Positions 63,235-64,000 of a stretch of 64,000 nucleotides of DNA are shown here, piece after piece. The translations under genes and the position numbers were made by a program. The stretch is from the NCBI RefSeq assembly GCF_022227845.1, contig NZ_JAJNQN010000003.1:62001-126000 (forward strand), read 5' to 3'. The DNA comes from Ectothiorhodospira lacustris. GTDB taxonomy: Bacteria; Pseudomonadota; Gammaproteobacteria; Ectothiorhodospirales; Ectothiorhodospiraceae. The notes under the pieces were generated by a model. It was not told where the DNA came from, made no database searches, and worked only from the letters and a program-made list of their open reading frames with translations. The stretch's first letter is position 1, and each line of letters opens with the position of its first letter.

Positions 63235-64000
63235 TCAGGCAGTGGAATCCGATGGACCGAGCACGGTGGGCTTGCCGGCCAGGGCCGGGTCGGTCTGCGG
63301 GTAGTCCAGGGTGTAGTGCAGGCCACGGCTTTCCCGGCGGCTCTGGGCACTGTGGATGATGATCTCCGCCACCAGCGCCAGGTTGCGCAGCTCGATCAGG
63401 TCATTGGTGACGCGGAAGTTGCTGTAGTACTCATGGATTTCACCCTGCAGCAGTCCGATGCGTCGCTGTGCCCGCTGCAGTCGCTTGCTGGAACGGACGA
63501 TGCCCACGTAGTCCCACATGAAACGGCGCAGCTCCTCCCAGTTATGGGCTACCACCACTTCTTCGTCCGAATCGGTGACCCGGCTCTCGTCCCAGGCCGG
63601 GATCCGGTCCACCGGCACCGGTGCCGGACGCTGCCGGCCCATGTCCTGGGCGGCGGAGCGGGCAAATACCAGGCATTCCAGCAGGGAGTTGCTGGCCATG
63701 CGGTTGGCGCCGTGCAGGCCCGTGCAGGCCACTTCACCGATGGCATAGAGTCCAGCCAGATCGGTGCGGGCCGCCAGATCGGTCATCACCCCGCCGCAGG
63801 TATAGTGGGCGGCGGGCACCACCGGCAGGGGGTCCCGGGTCATGTCGAAGCCATATTCCAGGCAGCGTTCATGGATGTTGGGGAAGTGGGACTTGATGAA
63901 GTCCGCCGGCTGGTGGGAGATGTCCAGATAGACGCAGTCCGCGCCCAGGCGTTTCATTTCATGGTCGATGGCCCGGGCGACGATATCCCGCGGGGCCAAC
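63235..64000 (-). CDS. nadB: L-aspartate oxidase NadB, C-terminal part
   Basis: This flavoenzyme makes iminoaspartate for NAD synthesis. About 255 codons are visible and the gene continues past the right edge. Motifs: [55 protein letters not shown] and a C-terminal helical domain with [13 protein letters not shown]. The [15 protein letters not shown] version separates it from FrdA in the same window, a distant paralogue. Confidence 0.95.
   Translation of the reverse strand, partial: LAPRDIVARAIDHEMKRLGADCVYLDISHQPADFIKSHFPNIHERCLEYGFDMTRDPLPVVPAAHYTCGGVMTDLAARTDLAGLYAIGEVACTGLHGANRMASNSLLECLVFARSAAQDMGRQRPAPVPVDRIPAWDESRVTDSDEEVVVAHNWEELRRFMWDYVGIVRSSKRLQRAQRRIGLLQGEIHEYYSNFRVTNDLIELRNLALVAEIIIHSAQSRRESRGLHYTLDYPQTDPALAGKPTVLGPSDSTA

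Overview
The window is a compact, GC-rich (well over 60 % by eye) bacterial chromosome segment from a gammaproteobacterium. The evidence is the uvrY/gacA-like regulator next to uvrC-pgsA, yceD-rpmF-plsX-fabH, dnaX-ybaB-recR, an E. coli-type LexA and a four-subunit FrdABCD. A NavAe/NavAb-type voltage-gated sodium channel, UbiG, a glyoxylate shunt with AceK, and a DsrE-like protein suggest a haloalkaliphilic or sulfur-associated lineage such as Ectothiorhodospiraceae. That family placement is an inference from gene content, not a search.

Layout. 0-5.5 kb: the start of an aspartate-type aminotransferase (minus), then uvrB, an L,D-transpeptidase with a SPOR domain and a CZB-type chemoreceptor (plus). 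5.8-9.1 kb: frdABCD on the minus strand. 9.3-13.8 kb: a double-receiver diguanylate cyclase whose start lies in a triplicated repeat, a Fur-controlled hemP beside a TonB-receptor remnant, an Lpp-like lipoprotein, a candidate small RNA, nagZ and a DsrE-family gene. 13.9-25.2 kb: purine salvage (hpt, methylthioinosine phosphorylase), then minus-strand moeA-moaA-mobA, an auxin-efflux-type carrier and an RND tripartite pump. 25.6-41.3 kb: pabB, a second chemoreceptor, a GTPase/membrane pair (DUF3482/DUF2868), a hydrolase, lexA, an ABC-2 exporter, a beta-hydroxyacid dehydrogenase, ubiG, an ArsR regulator, a tiny arginine-rich protein, the sodium channel, L-lactate dehydrogenase, an IS200/IS605 remnant and an FHA protein. 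41.6-49.2 kb: yceF, a two-subunit biotin carboxylase (pyruvate carboxylase type), then yceD-rpmF-plsX-fabH and a CYTH protein. 49.2-64 kb: a frameshifted gacA/uvrY-like regulator, a family-5 uracil-DNA glycosylase, uvrC, pgsA, aceK, aceA, rraA, dnaX-ybaB-recR-hinT, rsgA, phhB, orn, a rhodanese and the C-terminal part of nadB.

Metabolic logic: isocitrate lyase with AceK (glyoxylate shunt), pyruvate carboxylase (anaplerosis), fumarate reductase and lactate dehydrogenase (anaerobic electron disposal) indicate flexible central carbon metabolism. uvrB, uvrC, lexA, recR, dnaX and the uracil-DNA glycosylase give a strong DNA-repair component.

The intergenic spaces carry a dispersed palindromic repeat family (core like TTCCCGCTTTCGCGGGAA). 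It abuts gene starts, runs into the ubiG 3' end and has expanded locally into tandem arrays. I found no rRNA, tRNA, CRISPR array, prophage or intact insertion sequence. No complete novel defence or biosynthetic system is obvious. The least explained items are the triplicated ribosome-binding/start region, the frameshifted regulator, the tnpB-less IS605 remnant with RNA-like hairpins, the candidate sigma-54 small RNA, and the uncharacterised GTPase/membrane pair.
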